Assembly (NCBI GenBank): GCA_014885115.2
Contig: WKLE02000403.1
Location: forward strand, 27,442-43,390
DNA from: Asterionellopsis glacialis
Lineage: Eukaryota > Bacillariophyta > Plagiogrammaphyceae > Rhaphoneidales > Asterionellopsidaceae
Direction: 5' to 3'
DNA length: 15,949 nucleotides
Shown: positions 9,074 to 15,949 of the stretch, one piece after another
Numbering within the stretch: the stretch's first letter is position 1
Layout of the letters: every line of letters begins with the position of its first letter
Made by a program: the position numbers and the translations under genes
The notes under the pieces: model-generated
The model's input: the letters and a program-made list of their open reading frames with translations, nothing else
Database searches by the model: none
Told to the model about the DNA's origin: nothing

Positions 9074-9803
9074 ATGGTTCGACATAAGACACGATGGCTT
9101 CTAGTTCGTTTCGATTTTGAACCGGATGTTGTTTTTGGCACCACACAGCGTCCTAGCACTGCGACCAACGAAGCAGTCTTCTACGGCGGGAGAAGAGATA
9201 CTGAAGCTCGGCGTTCTACAATAGATGCTATTACAAGGAAAGATGTGTACAGATGTGTGCAAGATAGTATTTTATTAAATTTCGGGCTTTCTGCTACTGG
9301 TGCAGCTCAAGACACTCAGGGTAAGATGAAATGGTAATGATTATCGGAAAGGAAACAATCTACATTTTTCATGCAAGATGATGTATCTAAAGGTTTTTTT
9401 GTTCTTCTTCTCTCTCTCGGATTTGATAATTGTGTTTTTGAAATCTTTCGACACGCACGCAAATACAAAAGTTCGATTATATGACACAAAAACCAGACTT
9501 GCAATGATACGAGTTCCTCGTGAATTTTGTAACCTTATCCGTTCTGCTATTACTTTGATTACTACGATTGAAAAAAATCCTGTCATAGCTAGATGTATTT
9601 CAGTGAATGGATGTGCACGAACGGCAAAGATGGTAGCCATGAAAGAAGTAAAAAATTCAGTTCGAAATAGTTTGCATCATCGACTTGAAGAAAATGATAA
9701 TAATGAAACCTTACTGCAAGAAGGTGACGATATACAAAAGTTGATTCGAAAGGAATGCGCGGCATTGGATGAATTATTAAATGAAATACGAGCTATGGAT
9801 TGA
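9074..9803 (+). CDS. POP5: RNase P/MRP protein subunit POP5 (two exons)
   Basis: POP5 is a protein subunit of the nuclear RNase P and RNase MRP ribonucleoproteins, which trim the 5' ends of pre-tRNAs and process pre-rRNA. The gene is 9074-9320 joined to 9472-9803, giving 192 residues. Exon 1 begins MVRHKTRWLLVRF, the typical POP5 start, and ends with FGLSATGAAQDTQ. The split codon gives V83, and exon 2 continues RLYDTKTRLAMIRVPREF (84-101), the conserved core strand region with the family's IR-x-PRE-like motif. SVNGCARTAKM near 123-133 matches the G-TxR-K segment of the family. A polar, acidic tail follows. Human POP5 is 163 residues; the extra length is mainly an insertion near residues 18-50 and the tail. 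Without splicing the frame stops at 9335-9337 and loses the conserved core. The reading as POP5 is firm; the exact splice site is inferred from frame and homology. Confidence 0.9.
9321..9471 (+). other. Spliceosomal intron of POP5, 151 bases
   Basis: The donor is GTAAGA directly after CACTCAGG, and the acceptor is ACAAAAG before TTCGATTATATG. A pyrimidine-rich tract (about 9393-9419) lies some 50 bases upstream of the acceptor. This is the only AG downstream of the donor that restores the POP5 reading frame at the correct conserved position; the AG at 9391-9392 would leave the second exon out of frame. The intron contains an in-frame stop. Phase 1. Confidence 0.85.
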
Positions 9804-10145
9804 TTGATTGATGCGCAGACATTGAAGGAGTCGAAAAATATATATTTTATTGATTACGGGAAGTGATGGGTTGCGGAATGATTTGACTATTGATTGGTTT
9901 CAAATGGGAAAAATATAGAAAACTCAAGATTTTGGTGATAAGGGCGGTAGTATTTCGGATTTGATAGGCTGCAGACAAACGGATTGTACTTGATTGGAGA
10001 TCGAGTTTCTTTCATGAGCGGCTCATTGTGCTATCAACGTTTTATCTTTATATGATCATTTTTTGGTATTCAATGCGAGGGAAGCCAGACTCGAAAGGTT
10101 TGATTATAGATTGTTCTCCGATTATGCTCGATAGGAGATATGCAC
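9804..10145. other. POP5 3' flank, no feature seen
   Basis: The interval begins with a short TGAT repeat that overlaps the POP5 stop codon (about 9798-9812) and an AT-rich stretch near 9836-9855 that may belong to the 3' end signal. No open frame, RNA gene or longer repeat is visible. Confidence 0.5.
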
Positions 10146-10332
10146 CCTTTGTGTATCTGCAGTCAAAGTACCCTCCACCAAACTGACAACATTTCACACA
10201 TAAAAGGAGTCAAAATCGTATCTGCCATGCATTCCCGGACCTTTGTATATATGCAGTCAAAGTACCCTCCACCAAATTGGCAACATTTCATACATAAAAG
10301 AGTCAAAATAGTATCTGCCATGAATTCCCGGA
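10146..10332. repeat. Tandem duplication of a 94-bp unit
   Basis: Copy 1 (10146-10239) and copy 2 (10240-10332) both begin CCTTTGT and end ATTCCCGGA. Both share CAGTCAAAGTACCCTCCACC, CATAAAAG and GTATCTGCCATG. They differ by about nine substitutions and one lost G (AAAAGGAGTC versus AAAAGAGTC), so the second unit is one base shorter. An open frame reads through both copies (10140-10337), but it only reflects the duplication and has no recognisable product. Confidence 0.9.
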
Positions 10333-11384
10333 CCTGATTGATTTATCTGATATCAATTTGTTTCACTTGTAGGGTTGATGGGAAATAGGTATCCTTTGAA
10401 ACCCTGCAGTCCCAAACAGTACCGCCTCGGTTAAAGTTTGGATATAGGAGACACAGTTGTCATACTTATCTCGTTTGCAATTGAAATACTCTTGCACCAA
10501 ATGATTCAAACATTGAAAATCGACGATATCTGAAGAGTTACGAGTACAACGCAAAAGCCATATTTGCCACGTAAGAACTTGAAAATAGCGACTAGGGGAA
10601 ATGTAATCTACAGTCAATGCATCATGTAATCGATGGTGCTAAGTAAAAAGTAGTTATGTAAAGTGTAGCTAGCTATGTATAAAGATCATGCAGATATACA
10701 GTGTGTAGAGTGAATTTTTTGATGAGACTTTTCGAACAATATCCCAGACTGTCGGAACCTTGACGTTCAGCTACATGTAGGTGCCCCCTTCAGTTGGCAA
10801 AGGGACTTGTTCATGTCTATGTATGTACAGTATTCAAATCAAAATCAAACGCATGTTGAACCAATGGTGACCATCACAAGCCGTTTTATCCATGCATGCA
10901 TGCATGCATGTATGGAACACGCACCGGCTTGGTATCCAACTTTTTCGTGGGTCTCCGTTTGGTTTGCGATTACCAAATAATGACCATGAGGATGTCTTTC
11001 GTCGTTCTTCGAACCTGCTGGAGTTTCCACTTGAACCTATCAAGCTTGTATCTAAGTTTGGTCGGCATTTTTCTTGTGATTGAATGTTCAGGCTATTCCT
11101 ATATCGATTACTGCAAGAGCTGAAAAGGGTTTGGTGATGAAAATGGCTGGATGGTTGCTTGTGCCGCGTTTCAATCTTTACTTTATAAGTGATTATGATC
11201 TACCCAAATTTTTGACCACATAAAGCCATCGCCATTAGTGGTTCCTATGTACTGACACCAACGGCGAGGATGGCAATACCTGGAACAAATCGCGTATGGA
11301 GACACCAATATAAGTATCTGGCGCGCTGTAGAACCTATTGTTAGTAGGAGTGAACCAGTTACAACAGTCATTCAGAGGATGGCT
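10333..11384. other. Intergenic, no supportable gene
   Basis: Several open frames of 60-85 codons overlap on both strands here (for example 10363-10617 minus and 10834-11123 on both strands). Those on the minus strand start at TTG or GTG and none shows a family motif. A (CATG)5 microsatellite lies at 10891-10910 and an isolated CAAGCTTG at 11041-11048. A divergent or multi-exon gene cannot be excluded. Confidence 0.4.
10891..10910. repeat. (CATG)5 microsatellite
   Basis: Five perfect tandem CATG units, read directly. The unit is self-complementary, so the tract is also a 20-base palindrome able to fold on either strand. Confidence 0.9.
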
Positions 11385-11740
11385 GTACCAGGTACCAGGT
11401 ACATGATCTGCCTGCGTTTCTGTTCTTTGTTATATACATATTATATAAATACACCTGGTACGGTTAGTAACTTGTAGGACCTACCTGGAAGATATGACGT
11501 GAGGTACCAGGTACACAGTCGCTCTACGTAGAAGTAGTTACCAGGTACTAGCACAACATCATAAAATCTTGCACTGTAATCTCCTGTATATTTTCAAACC
11601 TGCCACTTTTTAGCGATAATGATACCAGAGGTACATGCATGTACATGGTAATACCGGTACACATAAAAACGAAGAGGGACCCAATTGCTGATTGCTGATA
11701 ATAAATACGTACGAACTACCATACGTACGTGGTACAGTAC
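11385..11740. repeat. GTAC-rich block with TACCAGGTAC motifs
   Basis: Fourteen GTAC tetramers occur in 356 bases, against about 1.4 expected for equal base use. The decamer TACCAGGTAC occurs exactly at 11386-11395, 11393-11402 (overlapping), 11505-11514 and 11539-11548, and the inverse CCTGGTAC at 11454-11461. A perfect 14-base palindrome GTACATGCATGTAC is at 11631-11644, and ACGTAC-type palindromes lie at about 11707-11730. The pattern may be a degenerate satellite, nested insertions or a binding-site cluster; the sequence alone does not decide. Confidence 0.7.
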
Positions 11741-11888
11741 AACATAATCGCTTTCAAAAGATAGGCGGATACTGATTTAAATCTTGGATTCCACGTATTA
11801 ATACCTGTAAGGTAAGGAACAATAGGTCTTCGATCTTTGTGATTGAATATTTGTAAATTAGAATCAATTTTGATAATCGTGCATCTCC

Positions 11889-12147
11889 CTGCATGTTCTA
11901 TTTCTAGTTTTAGGTAACTTTCGTGGACAGGAGGATGTCTTTACTGTCTTGAAGTAGCATCTTATTATTATGCCCTCCGTTGCTTCTTGATTTGGTACAT
12001 AATATTAACATCATTTCATGCACAAACATGTATTGCTAGAACACATCCATACTTTGCATAGATTCTCTTTCTTGTTTTAGGTAAAAAAATTTACTTTTTT
12101 TTTAACAGTATTTAGTATTTTTACATATCTTTCTACAGTATTGAACC
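11889..12147 (+). repeat. 259-bp direct repeat, copy 1
   Basis: This segment begins CTGCATGTTCTATTTC and ends CAGTATTGAACC. It recurs at 12366-12624 at a constant offset of 477 bases, with only about ten single-base differences or compensating indels (for example TCTTTA/TCTCTA, AATATT/AACATT, CCATAC/CGATAC). Such high identity implies a recent duplication or gene conversion. It has no long open frame. It includes GTTTTAGGTAA twice and a poly-A/poly-T pair near its 3' end. Confidence 0.92.
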
Positions 12148-12365
12148 GGGTATGTATTCTAAATACTGTATGTATCGCTGGAATAGTTGGATACACCTTG
12201 AATAGATTCTCTTTCTTGTTTTTGGGAAAAAATACTTTACGTATTTTTTAAGAGTATTTAGAATCCACAAGTACATTTTGTATGGTTTGGAAAAAGATAC
12301 CAATGTCAACCTATGGAATCCGTTGTCAAAGGTGAACCTCCTAATCCCTTCCGATTTTTTTACCA
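12148..12365. repeat. Spacer between the 259-bp repeats, with partial third copy and inverted repeat
   Basis: The 218-base spacer contains a diverged partial copy of the repeat's 3' third, beginning at 12202 with a 21-base exact match to 12058-12078 and 12535-12555. It also holds a perfect 12-base inverted repeat, ATTCTAAATACT at 12156-12167 and AGTATTTAGAAT at 12253-12264, which frames that partial copy. A primer-binding site or polypurine tract, as a miniature LTR element would need, is not evident. Confidence 0.75.
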
Positions 12366-12624
12366 CTGCATGTTCTATTTCTAGTTTTAGGTAACTTTCG
12401 TGGACAGGAGGATGTCTCTACTGTCTTGAAGTAGCATCCTATTATTATGCCCTCCGTTGCTTCTTGATTTGGTACATAACATTAACATCATTTCATGCAC
12501 AAACATGTATTGCTAGAACACATCGATACTTTGCATAGATTCTCTTTCTTGTTTTAGGTAAAAAAAATTACCTTTTTTTAACAGTATTTAGTAATTTTTA
12601 CATATCTTTCTACAGTATTGAACC
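12366..12624 (+). repeat. 259-bp direct repeat, copy 2
   Basis: This is the partner of 11889-12147, in the same orientation and of the same length. The bases flanking the two copies differ (CATCTCC before copy 1, TTTTACCA before copy 2; GGGTATG after copy 1, TAGTAGT after copy 2), so the boundaries are sharp. Confidence 0.92.
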
Positions 12625-12996
12625 TAGTAGTACTACGCGCACTATATATATATCCGCATATTGAACTTTTAAACATTTTTTGAAAGAATGACTTATTAAT
12701 TATTATGCTTAAATTTTTAAGAAATCTTCCACAATGATGACTGTAACTACTGATGAGAAATTATTAATAATTATAAAACTAAGAAGGTAAAAGATACACC
12801 AAAGGCATCTGTCAAAAAAGCAATCAAATCAAACATGCATACTACTTGTAAAGACTATTAAAAAAAATTAGGACCTACATAGCTTTGTGTCAGCAGGGTT
12901 TTTCCTTGATGTGGTACCACGAGTAGGACCTACCGTCTGTCTGATAATAGTTGATGCATCCTTCTTGCTATTCTCACAGAGACTGCTATGGGGACT
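12625..12996. other. AT-rich spacer, no gene seen
   Basis: The spacer contains a short TA run near 12643-12652 and a perfect 14-base palindrome AATTATTAATAATT at 12759-12772. It also has a GTGGTACCAC palindrome near 12911-12920 and two TAGGACCTA motifs at 12869-12877 and 12924-12932. No coding signal is visible. Confidence 0.5.
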
Positions 12997-13071
12997 AAAT
13001 CAAAAATCCGTTTCGGCAGTGCAGAAGATAATTTAATTGTCTTCTGCTCTGCCAAAACGGATTTTTTATTT
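12997..13071. repeat. Near-perfect 75-bp palindrome, foldback hairpin
   Basis: The sequence is symmetric about base 13034. Arms 12997-13033 and 13035-13071 pair over 37 positions with three mismatches (13001/13067, 13014/13054, 13020/13048) and one T-G pair (13029/13039). There is essentially no spacer. The arm core is AATCCGTTTCGGCAGTGCAG on the left. Transcripts of either strand would form a long hairpin. A separate 12-base palindrome TTGCCATGGCAA follows at 13074-13085. The open frames that cross it (12988-13308 and 13037-13303) have no recognised product. Confidence 0.92.
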
Positions 13072-13375
13072 TGTTGCCATGGCAATCACCATGAAAATAA
13101 CAAAGCTGTCATCATCGATTTCTTGTCATCATCAATGGCTTTTCATCTCAAAATTCATAGTCAGTCATGCTGTATACATGACCTTATATTATCCCTCACT
13201 GAAAATTTTAGTCCAGAAAAATTACTTGACAAAAATAAATTACATGGAGTATCCCACTGTTTTAACTACTCATGGCTTTTTAACAGTCTTCCCATATTTT
13301 TAATATAGGTGCTATTTTCTGCAGGATTATTTTCAGAGTTTCACAAAAGCTGTTACACTTTTCAATGGATTATTT

Positions 13376-13390
13376 ATAACTTTTATTTCA
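13376..13390 (+). repeat. Left target-site duplication of the SINE
   Basis: ATAACTTTTATTTCA directly precedes the tRNA-like head and recurs with one change (A to T) at 13660-13674, directly after the element. Confidence 0.75.
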
Positions 13391-13459
13391 GGCTTAGCCT
13401 AGTGGTCTAGCCCTCCGGTTGTGGTCTGGAGGTTTGGGGTTCAAATCTCTACCAAGCCA
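13391..13459 (+). other. tRNA-His-like head of the SINE
   Basis: The acceptor-like ends GGCTTAG and CCAAGCC pair with one A-C mismatch. The anticodon arm is a 7-bp stem CCTCCGG/CTGGAGG around the loop TTGTGGT, which would place anticodon GTG (histidine). The T arm carries GGGGTTCAAATCTCT. The D arm is short and irregular, and a T replaces the last conserved C of the B box. These faults, the attached body and the flanking duplications argue that it is a SINE head and not a working tRNA gene. Confidence 0.7.
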
Positions 13460-13659
13460 CCTTCCATGTGGAAGGTTCTCCTTGAAGTTGTTGCTATTCT
13501 GGAATTTTGGGGAGTGATGCTCCTTGTGTGGTCAGACCTTGGATATTGATCTGGGGAGAAAAATTCTTGCACCCATTTGGCAGGACTTGGATTGCACAAA
13601 GATTATCTGACTAGCGCTTGGTAGTTTAATAATGGTTATAGTTTATTTAATTTTTTTTA
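13391..13659 (+). mobile_element. tRNA-derived SINE, apparently full length (269 bp)
   Basis: This is a short non-autonomous retroelement of the kind transcribed by RNA polymerase III and copied by the machinery of a partner LINE. The head (13391-13459) is tRNA-like, with an A box TAGCCTAGTGG (13395-13405) and a B box GGTTCAAATCT (13438-13448), both close to consensus. The body (about 13460-13620) matches no tRNA and no gene I recognise. The 3' end is AT-rich with a T run (about 13621-13659). A 15-base duplication with one mismatch flanks it, the usual mark of target-primed insertion. No protein is encoded. The family is unknown to me. The near-identical duplications suggest a fairly recent insertion. 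Confidence 0.8.
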
Positions 13660-13674
13660 ATAACTTTTTTTTCA
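13660..13674 (+). repeat. Right target-site duplication of the SINE
   Basis: ATAACTTTTTTTTCA matches the left copy at 13376-13390 in 14 of 15 positions. The single difference lies in a T run, where replication slippage or substitution is common. Confidence 0.75.
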
Positions 13675-14108
13675 ATCTAAGTAACTTTGTTTGGATACAC
13701 ATTCACGTTCAAACCTGGAACTGGTGTTGTTACTGGCAGTATGCGTGACCGAACAAGATATATAGATGTCTGGGGTGAAAACAGACTCCTGAAATTGATG
13801 CATCAACTATTATCAGACAGACAGTATCTTTCTAATAATGCTACCAGGGACACCTGCAGATTTGTGCCCAATCCATATTTGATGTTGTCATGACAAACCA
13901 AATGTAGAAATGTTAAAAAGTAGTTAATTTAGGACAATTGAAACAGACATCTTTATTCATCATGCATACAGTATTCTCAGTGTTTTTGGATTTTGGTGAT
14001 GCTACTTCTTTTCATAGGCATGCTGTGTTTTCAGCATGCTAGTCATTTTTTAAGTCTACATAATTTCCAACCAAAAATATAATGCTGTAAGCAAAAACCC
14101 TGCTTGCT
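13675..14108. other. Intergenic, no supportable gene
   Basis: An open frame at 13687-13893 has a mixed, gene-like composition but starts at TTG and has no recognisable domain; it could be a relic exon. The 12-base palindrome TTGTCATGACAA lies at 13885-13896, and a small hairpin with arms GCATGCTG/CAGCATGC lies at 14018-14039 with a six-base loop. Confidence 0.4.
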
Positions 14109-14221
14109 CTCTGCACAAACTTGGCACAAACTCCTTGGCACAAGACTCCGCACAAGACTCCATAACTCCGCACAACCCCCACACAAACTCTGCACAAAAT
14201 TTTCCACAAACTCCCCATAAA
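14109..14221 (+). repeat. Degenerate minisatellite of CTCYGCACAAA-like units
   Basis: About nine irregular units of 10-14 bases follow one another, each built on CTCTGCACAAA, CTCCGCACAA, TTGGCACAAA or close variants. The strand is strongly C- and A-rich with few G. Unit length varies, so this is a decayed tandem array and not a CRISPR array: there are no uniform spacers and no conserved full-length repeat. Confidence 0.8.
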
Positions 14222-15949
14222 CTTTTATTCCTAACTATAACTCTGCAAAAAATCTGCTTGGACTAGCTTCTATGTGATTGTAACATTACTGTCTGCTTGT
14301 TGTGAAACTTTTTTTGTCTTGTCAGCATGGGTATTATCACAGTGAATTAACCATGACAAAAAATACTGTTTACATGCTTCAATCGACCAAAACAATTACA
14401 AAAACCCACCTAATGCATTGAACCTACCTATCTTGGAACCACCATGTTAATTTGTTAGTTGTTGAGTTTGATTGTTGTGATTTTTGGTGAGTTAGTACCA
14501 TTGTTGTCATGACAAAAAATAGCCTACATATGTGAAATATTGTCATGATGACATCAAATATGAATTTGGCACAAATCTGCAGTTGTCCCAGGTACTTTTT
14601 CTGCAGGTTCTGAAATATACCTATGGTTACGTACCCAGTTATGAATTGCCTTCAATGAGAACCATCCATACTAAACATAAATTGCTATCAACACCATGTC
14701 CTGCATGCTCTGCAAAGGACAGTTTTAATTAGATTTGGTTGTAGTAGTACGGTAGGACCTAATGGTATGTAGTCCTAGTTCTGGATGTTCGTTGGAGTTT
14801 GGTACCTCAAGCCTTAATCTGAGATATCATAACAGCTCATCCCTTCATGTGTATCAAGTCAAGATACCTGCTGATTCAATATTGATACTAATCAGTATTT
14901 ATTTTTATCTACCAACCATTGGCTTAGATTCTACTCTACAAAGAGGACTCACTTCTCTATATACCACCTACTTTGTAAGTTTGAGATTGATCCAATAGTC
15001 AACCAGGTGGTCCAATGTTCAATATTGTAATAAGAAAGTAGTGGAGTATGACCTCATTCTTCATCAACATTTGAAGGATCCTTTTCTATTCTTTTGTCTT
15101 TTTTCTATGATGTTTGACTTTGAAGAAAACACTTGTAGATTTGCTCTCCTCAGTATTTTTGATGCAAGCAATGTCCGCTGCCTCCAATGTATGACAAGAT
15201 CTGTCAAGAGCAGAGGAATAATGCAAACCCCCCCTACCCCTTTTCCATGTTTCCTTCTCTTGAAATAATTATTAGAAAATCTGTTCTGCACATGTAAGTT
15301 TGTGCAATTGCACTATGCTGACAACAATATTGAAAAGTAAACTTGTTAGGAGTGAATAATTTCTGAGTTATTTTAACTAGTTCTAAAAAGCGCTTGCCAA
15401 TCCACCAGTCCAACTCTGACACCCAATTCTGCATCAAATCCTACGGGCAACCTACTTAGAGTTCATGTCCCACGGGGTTTGGTTCTTCTATATAAATGAA
15501 ACTCCTTGAGGCCACCAATAGTCACCTGTTGGATCACCTGTTTGGTGTCACAACTGGAGTTGTACTGCCACAGAGTGACAGTGTGCATCACTGCACCTGA
15601 TGTCACCGCATCATGAATAAAAAAAGTGTGCCCATCCAAAATCCAACATGCCATATAAGAAACATGCATGTAGACTGTTATAAACTTTGAATTTTGGTAA
15701 ATTATATGCAATATTGAAAATATGTCAAAACAAAAATGGTGCATATGGAGTTTTGAATCATAATTGAACTGAAATGAATGCCTATAGAAGAAGTTTGGGT
15801 AGTCTAGTAGTTTTGTCCAGAACAATATGGTGAAACAGTTTGGGGGTTGATGCCAACCCTTACTGCGTGACAAAAATAAAACCGAGCACAGACACCTTTT
15901 TTATTGATTGTAAAAACACATGACAATAAATCAACTCTCCCTCTGTTTT
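14222..15949. other. Intergenic to window end, no supportable gene
   Basis: Open frames here (14532-14732, 14762-14998 and 15041-15268 plus; 15463-15873 minus) lack recognisable domains, and the longest (136 codons, minus) begins at TTG. The stretch about 15460-15600 is less AT-rich than its surroundings and could be a relic of coding sequence. A second TTGTCATGACAA palindrome lies at 14504-14515 and a fourth TAGGACCTA at 14753-14761. No RNA gene was found. Confidence 0.4.

Noticed and set aside
9391..9392. Earlier AG as POP5 intron acceptor
   Set aside because: It would place the second exon in a frame that does not encode the conserved POP5 core.
10363..10617. 84-codon minus-strand frame with several cysteines
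   Set aside because: I considered a CX9C mitochondrial protein, but the cysteine spacings do not fit, it lacks an ATG start, and nothing else supports it.
11889..12624. Definite LTR retrotransposon
   Set aside because: There is no coding capacity, no convincing primer-binding site or polypurine tract, and no flanking target duplication, so only the repeat pair is claimed.
13391..13459. Functional tRNA-His gene
   Set aside because: The D arm is irregular, the acceptor stem has a mismatch, the B box is altered, and the sequence continues into a body bounded by a target-site duplication, so a SINE head explains it better.
13687..13893. Frame just after the SINE
   Set aside because: It starts at TTG and matches no family I know; at best a relic exon.
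14109..14221. CRISPR-like array
   Set aside because: Units are short, variable and contiguous with no spacers, in a eukaryotic sequence; a decayed minisatellite fits.
15463..15873. 136-codon minus-strand frame
   Set aside because: It begins at TTG, has no ATG until well inside, shows no known domain, and one frame of this length is not surprising by chance in a window this size. Its end (about 15463-15600) is somewhat gene-like and might be a relic.

Overview
The window reads as nuclear DNA of a microbial eukaryote. It carries three recognisable eukaryotic housekeeping genes, one GT-AG intron, AT-rich intergenic DNA and a short interspersed element (SINE) with a tRNA-derived head. Short intergenic distances, mostly intronless genes and a polyglutamine-bearing eIF2B subunit would suit a diatom or another stramenopile alga, but that placement is an inference. 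No plastid, mitochondrial, bacterial or viral gene was seen.

Layout: bases 1-2331 hold no supportable gene, but contain a nested inverted-repeat structure and six copies of the 8-bp palindrome CAAGCTTG. A compact block of four genes follows at about 2332-9803. It consists of the eIF2B delta subunit (minus, 2332-3723), the spliceosomal DEAH-box helicase DHX8/Prp22 (plus, 4412-8044), an unrecognised 139-residue protein (minus, 8113-8532) and the RNase P/MRP subunit POP5 (plus, 9074-9803, one intron at 9321-9471). The genes alternate in strand, giving two divergent intergenic regions (3724-4411 and 8533-9073) and one tight convergent junction (8045-8112). From 9804 to the end I find no gene I can defend. 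This 6.1 kb is repeat-rich: a 94-bp tandem duplication, a 356-bp stretch with 14 GTAC sites, two near-identical 259-bp direct repeats, a near-perfect 75-bp palindrome, a complete SINE with target-site duplications and a degenerate minisatellite.

The three recognised genes act at different steps of gene expression: tRNA and rRNA processing (POP5), release of spliced mRNA (DHX8) and recycling of eIF2-GDP to eIF2-GTP (eIF2B delta). Their adjacency does not establish a shared pathway. The strongest non-genic observation is the SINE at 13391-13659. Its head has a His-type anticodon loop and A- and B-box promoter matches, and the element is bounded by a 15-bp duplication with one mismatch. I see no evidence for a new multi-gene system. 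The novelty lies in the repeat families of the right half, the CAAGCTTG cluster on the left, and the unknown protein between DHX8 and POP5.
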